A stretch of DNA of 8,317 bases. Source: an uncultured Ruminococcus sp. (lineage in GTDB: Bacteria; Bacillota; Clostridia; Oscillospirales; Ruminococcaceae). The stretch is from positions 1 to 8,317 of the forward strand of contig CAMWVM010000054.1 in NCBI GenBank assembly GCA_947177715.1. Reading direction: 5' to 3'. Below, one piece after another: positions 6,301 to 8,317 of this stretch. The notes beneath the pieces are model-generated. The model saw nothing but the letters and a program-made list of their open reading frames with translations, searched no databases and had not been told where the DNA came from. The position numbers and the translations under genes were made by a program. Position 1 is the stretch's first letter. Each line of letters starts with the position of its first letter.

Positions 6301-8008
6301 AGCTTTTTTGATTTTTTTTGAAAAATAGGGCCTTTATTTGATTTTTCGGCAAAACGCACAATAAATATAATGAAAAAAAGTACATAATGACGGCAAATAA
6401 TATTGAAAATCCTACTAAAATTCTAAAATTAACTATATTAAAAAGGTACTTTATTGCTATATCAAAGCTGAATCTGGCTGTTATTCCGCAAAGCACTGAT
6501 GCAAATAATGGTTTTATAAAAGCATCCTTGAAGTTTATTTTAATCTTGGCAGCAGACAGCATAGCACCAATAGACCATAAACAAATAATGCCTTGTGAAA
6601 TAACTGTAGATATTGCTGCACCCATAATATTTATTTGCGGTATGGGTATAAGTATTAAATTCCCAACGAGCTTAACAGCACCTCCGATTAAGCTTATTAT
6701 AATTGGAAGATGTGATTTTTCGATAGTCTGAAGTGCGCTGAAGCATGGAATGGATATGGATTGAAAAATTACGCCTAAGCCTAAAATGCAAAGAGGTAAT
6801 GCCGATATAGAGATTTCCGCAGTTCTGCCTCCGAAAAGGAATTCAAGTATCTCTTTGGAAAGTGTAGATATTCCGATTCCTGATGGAAAAGCTATAATTG
6901 ATGTAATCAAAAGCATTTCGTTTAAATTCTTTTTGATTGAAGCCTTATCTTTCTTTGCCCAAGCTTCGGATAAGGGCGGCAGAATGCTTTTGCCAAACAT
7001 TGCTGTAAGAGTTGGAATAAGTCCAAATACCATCATTGCCAAACCAGAGTATGAGCCATAAACAAAGTTAGGAATCATTTCTCTGGTCAGATTTTCATCA
7101 ATAAAAGATGAAAATAAGCTCCCATCTGAAGCCATTGCACGTTTTATACAGCTGTTTATTGAAATAAGGTCCAATGTATTCGTAAGCGTGGTAATTACCG
7201 AAGCCATTGCGATGGGAAAAGCATTTTTTATAAGCGCCCCCCAAAGCGCAGATGATTTATCCGTGGATTTGTCACGTTTTATCATATCTTCGCTTATTCC
7301 GTCGCCGTGAATTTTTCCTGATATTATTATGTAAATGCTTGCCATGCAGGTGGAAAAAGAAACACCGAGTACAGAAGCACCAGTTATAAAGGGAAGTGCA
7401 GTATAAATAGCTTCGTCAAGCGTTGAGCAGTATTCTCCGAAACAGCCGCCAGTGGAATAATATTGTTCTTTTGCATAGTTTAATACTAAGAATGCAAAAC
7501 CAAGTCCGAAAATCAATTTGAATATTGTTTCAATTATTTCGGAAATTGCCGTAGGAAGCATGTTTTTCAAACCTTCATAATATCCCCGTTCAACAGACAA
7601 GATAGTTGCAGCAGGAATAGATGGTACAATTCCAAGCAATGCCCATATAGCGTTGGGTTCCCTGATAATATTCATTGAAAGAAATCGGGAAAGAATGATG
7701 ACAATCCCTGCCGCCAATAGTCCCAATATGCTGAATAAAACCATTGCGCATCGTTTTATTTTACGTACATTGCGAAATCGCTCAAATGCATAGTTTTCTG
7801 CTGTCATTCGTGCAATAGTAGAGGGAATTCCTGAAACAACAATGGCGAATATGGGTGTAAAAACCGCAAATGCTGAAGAAAAATATCCCATTCCGGTTCC
7901 GCCCAGTATGTGCGTCAGAGGGATTTTAAATATAAGTCCTAAAGCCTTTGTTATAACTACCATTCCTAAAAGAATAGCCGACCCTTTTAAAAAGCCTTGC
8001 CTCTTCAA
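6296..8008 (-). CDS. SpoVB/YabM-like polysaccharide (lipid-linked precursor) flippase, MOP superfamily
   Basis: A 570-residue polytopic membrane protein with hydrophobic segments along its length. It starts K-R-Q-G-F-L-K-G-S-A-I-L-L-G and contains K-I-P-L-T-H-I-L-G-G-T-G-M-G-Y-F (28-43) and R-G-Y-Y-E-G-L-K-N-M-L-P-T-A-I-S-E-I-I-E (141-160), which are characteristic of the SpoVB/YabM branch of the MOP flippases. That group is linked to export of lipid-linked wall or spore-cortex precursors; the exact substrate here cannot be told. The position upstream of mazG-hup-rqcP matches yabM-yabN-yabO in B. subtilis. I chose the TTG at 8008 because GGAGG (8016-8020) lies 7 bases before it and family proteins begin here. 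The longer frame to 8116 would add 36 non-membrane residues without a comparable ribosome site. No clear promoter was found upstream. Confidence 0.9.
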   Translation of the reverse strand: MKRQGFLKGSAILLGMVVITKALGLIFKIPLTHILGGTGMGYFSSAFAVFTPIFAIVVSGIPSTIARMTAENYAFERFRNVRKIKRCAMVLFSILGLLAAGIVIILSRFLSMNIIREPNAIWALLGIVPSIPAATILSVERGYYEGLKNMLPTAISEIIETIFKLIFGLGFAFLVLNYAKEQYYSTGGCFGEYCSTLDEAIYTALPFITGASVLGVSFSTCMASIYIIISGKIHGDGISEDMIKRDKSTDKSSALWGALIKNAFPIAMASVITTLTNTLDLISINSCIKRAMASDGSLFSSFIDENLTREMIPNFVYGSYSGLAMMVFGLIPTLTAMFGKSILPPLSEAWAKKDKASIKKNLNEMLLITSIIAFPSGIGISTLSKEILEFLFGGRTAEISISALPLCILGLGVIFQSISIPCFSALQTIEKSHLPIIISLIGGAVKLVGNLILIPIPQINIMGAAISTVISQGIICLWSIGAMLSAAKIKINFKDAFIKPLFASVLCGITARFSFDIAIKYLFNIVNFRILVGFSILFAVIMYFFSLYLLCVLPKNQIKALFFKKNQKSY

Positions 8009-8015
8009 ATCTATA

Positions 8016-8020
8016 CCTCC
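8016..8020 (-). promoter_or_regulatory. Ribosome binding site that decides a TTG start for the flippase
   Basis: A perfect GGAGG on the - strand, 7 bases before TTG 8008. It overrules the more distal ATG at 8116 and implies a non-ATG start. Confidence 0.85.
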
Positions 8021-8185
8021 GTTGTCATAGCTTTGTCTTAATGTGCTTAATTTAATTCTATGACAAGCCGTTGCATTATATGTGTCAACAACCAAGAATT
8101 GAGGAAATAACAGCACACAAATTGGTTTTCAATAAAAACTTAATAATTGATGAAACTGAAATTTAGTTTAAAAATAATTAAAGTC

Positions 8186-8214
8186 TTGACAAACTAATTT
8201 AGTTGTGTTATACT
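8186..8214 (+). promoter_or_regulatory. Strong promoter of tRNA-Leu
   Basis: Consensus TTGACA (8186-8191), 17-base spacer and TATACT (8209-8214) preceded by TGT (extended -10). Transcription would start near 8221, about 27 bases before the mature tRNA. The spacer contains a 13-base dyad, AACTAA-T-TTAGTT (8192-8204). Confidence 0.9.
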
Positions 8215-8247
8215 ATATTAGTAAATTTCACTTTTATATTAATTTCT

Positions 8248-8317
8248 GCGGGTGTGGCGGAATTGGCAGACGCGCCAGATTTAGGTTCTGGTGGCACCCC
8301 CGTGCAGGTTCAAGTCC
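8248..8317 (+). tRNA. tRNA-Leu (anticodon UAG), 3' end cut by the window
   Basis: The acceptor 5' strand GCGGGTG (8248-8254) is followed by a D arm with GCG...CGC, the anticodon stem CCAGA/TCTGG (8275-8279 and 8287-8291) and the loop TTTAGGT. This places TAG at 8282-8284 (reads CUA) with G after it, as in leucine tRNAs. A long GC-rich variable arm (class II) and a T loop TTCAAGT follow. The window ends within the T arm, so the 3' acceptor strand is missing. Confidence 0.96.

Larger units (their letters stand above)
8009..8247. other. Intergenic region between divergent flippase and tRNA-Leu genes
   Basis: This AT-rich stretch of about 240 bases holds the flippase ribosome binding site at its left end and the tRNA promoter (8186-8214) at its right end. 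AATTTAGTT occurs twice (8160-8168 and 8196-8204). No gene and no convincing leftward promoter were seen; a TTGACA and a TATAAT on the - strand near 8075-8088 are only 2 bases apart and cannot act together. Confidence 0.6.

Noticed and set aside
5483..6731. Open frames of about 99-114 aa on the + strand (5483-5818, 5905-6204, 6387-6731)
   Set aside because: They lie wholly antisense to mazG and the flippase gene and have no recognisable domains.
8075..8088. TTGACA and TATAAT on the - strand as a flippase promoter
   Set aside because: The two hexamers are separated by only 2 bases, and neither has a good partner at 16-18 bases.
8009..8116. N-terminal extension of the flippase to ATG 8116
   Set aside because: The extra 36 residues are not family-like, and GGAGG is placed exactly for TTG 8008.
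8149..8170. AAACT...AGTTT inverted repeat upstream of the tRNA promoter as a terminator
   Set aside because: The stem is short, AT-only in most positions and has no T run of the expected kind.

Overview
The window looks like chromosome from a low-GC, spore-former-type Firmicute of the class Clostridia, most likely near Ruminococcus/Oscillospiraceae. The grounds are AT-rich DNA, strong GGAGG-type ribosome binding sites, a SpoVB-like flippase, a YabO/RqcP-type S4 protein, and a (S)PNTG-type C-terminal sorting signal. No phage, transposon, CRISPR or defence genes were seen.

Left part, + strand (1-4782). The window opens in the 3' end of a membrane protein gene, possibly SpoIIM-like. A DUF624/YesL-family membrane protein and a terminator follow. 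Next come two stand-alone units, each with its own promoter, gene and terminator. They encode two clearly related exported proteins of unknown function. The first (590 aa) has a signal peptide, a 40-residue Asp/Tyr-rich tract and a C-terminal PNTG-hydrophobic-KKK sorting signal. The second (518 aa) is a predicted lipoprotein with a short Asp/Tyr-rich tail. This pair, same body but opposite anchors and relocated acidic tracts, is the most interesting and least described part of the window.

Right part, - strand (4788-8008). A conserved housekeeping/sporulation cluster is read right to left: SpoVB/YabM-like flippase, MazG nucleotide pyrophosphohydrolase, HU DNA-binding protein and the S4-domain protein RqcP (YabO). 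The order matches the yabM-yabN-yabO order I know from Bacillus subtilis, except that MazG stands alone without the methylase part of YabN and an HU gene sits between MazG and RqcP. A probable internal promoter lies between flippase and mazG, and a hairpin terminator/attenuator lies between hup and rqcP. The lipoprotein gene and rqcP converge on a shared bidirectional terminator.

Right edge. A tRNA-Leu(UAG) gene on the + strand, diverging from the flippase gene, has a textbook promoter and is cut by the window end. The three strong + strand promoters share 17-bp spacing, an extended TGn -10 element and similar start-site sequence.
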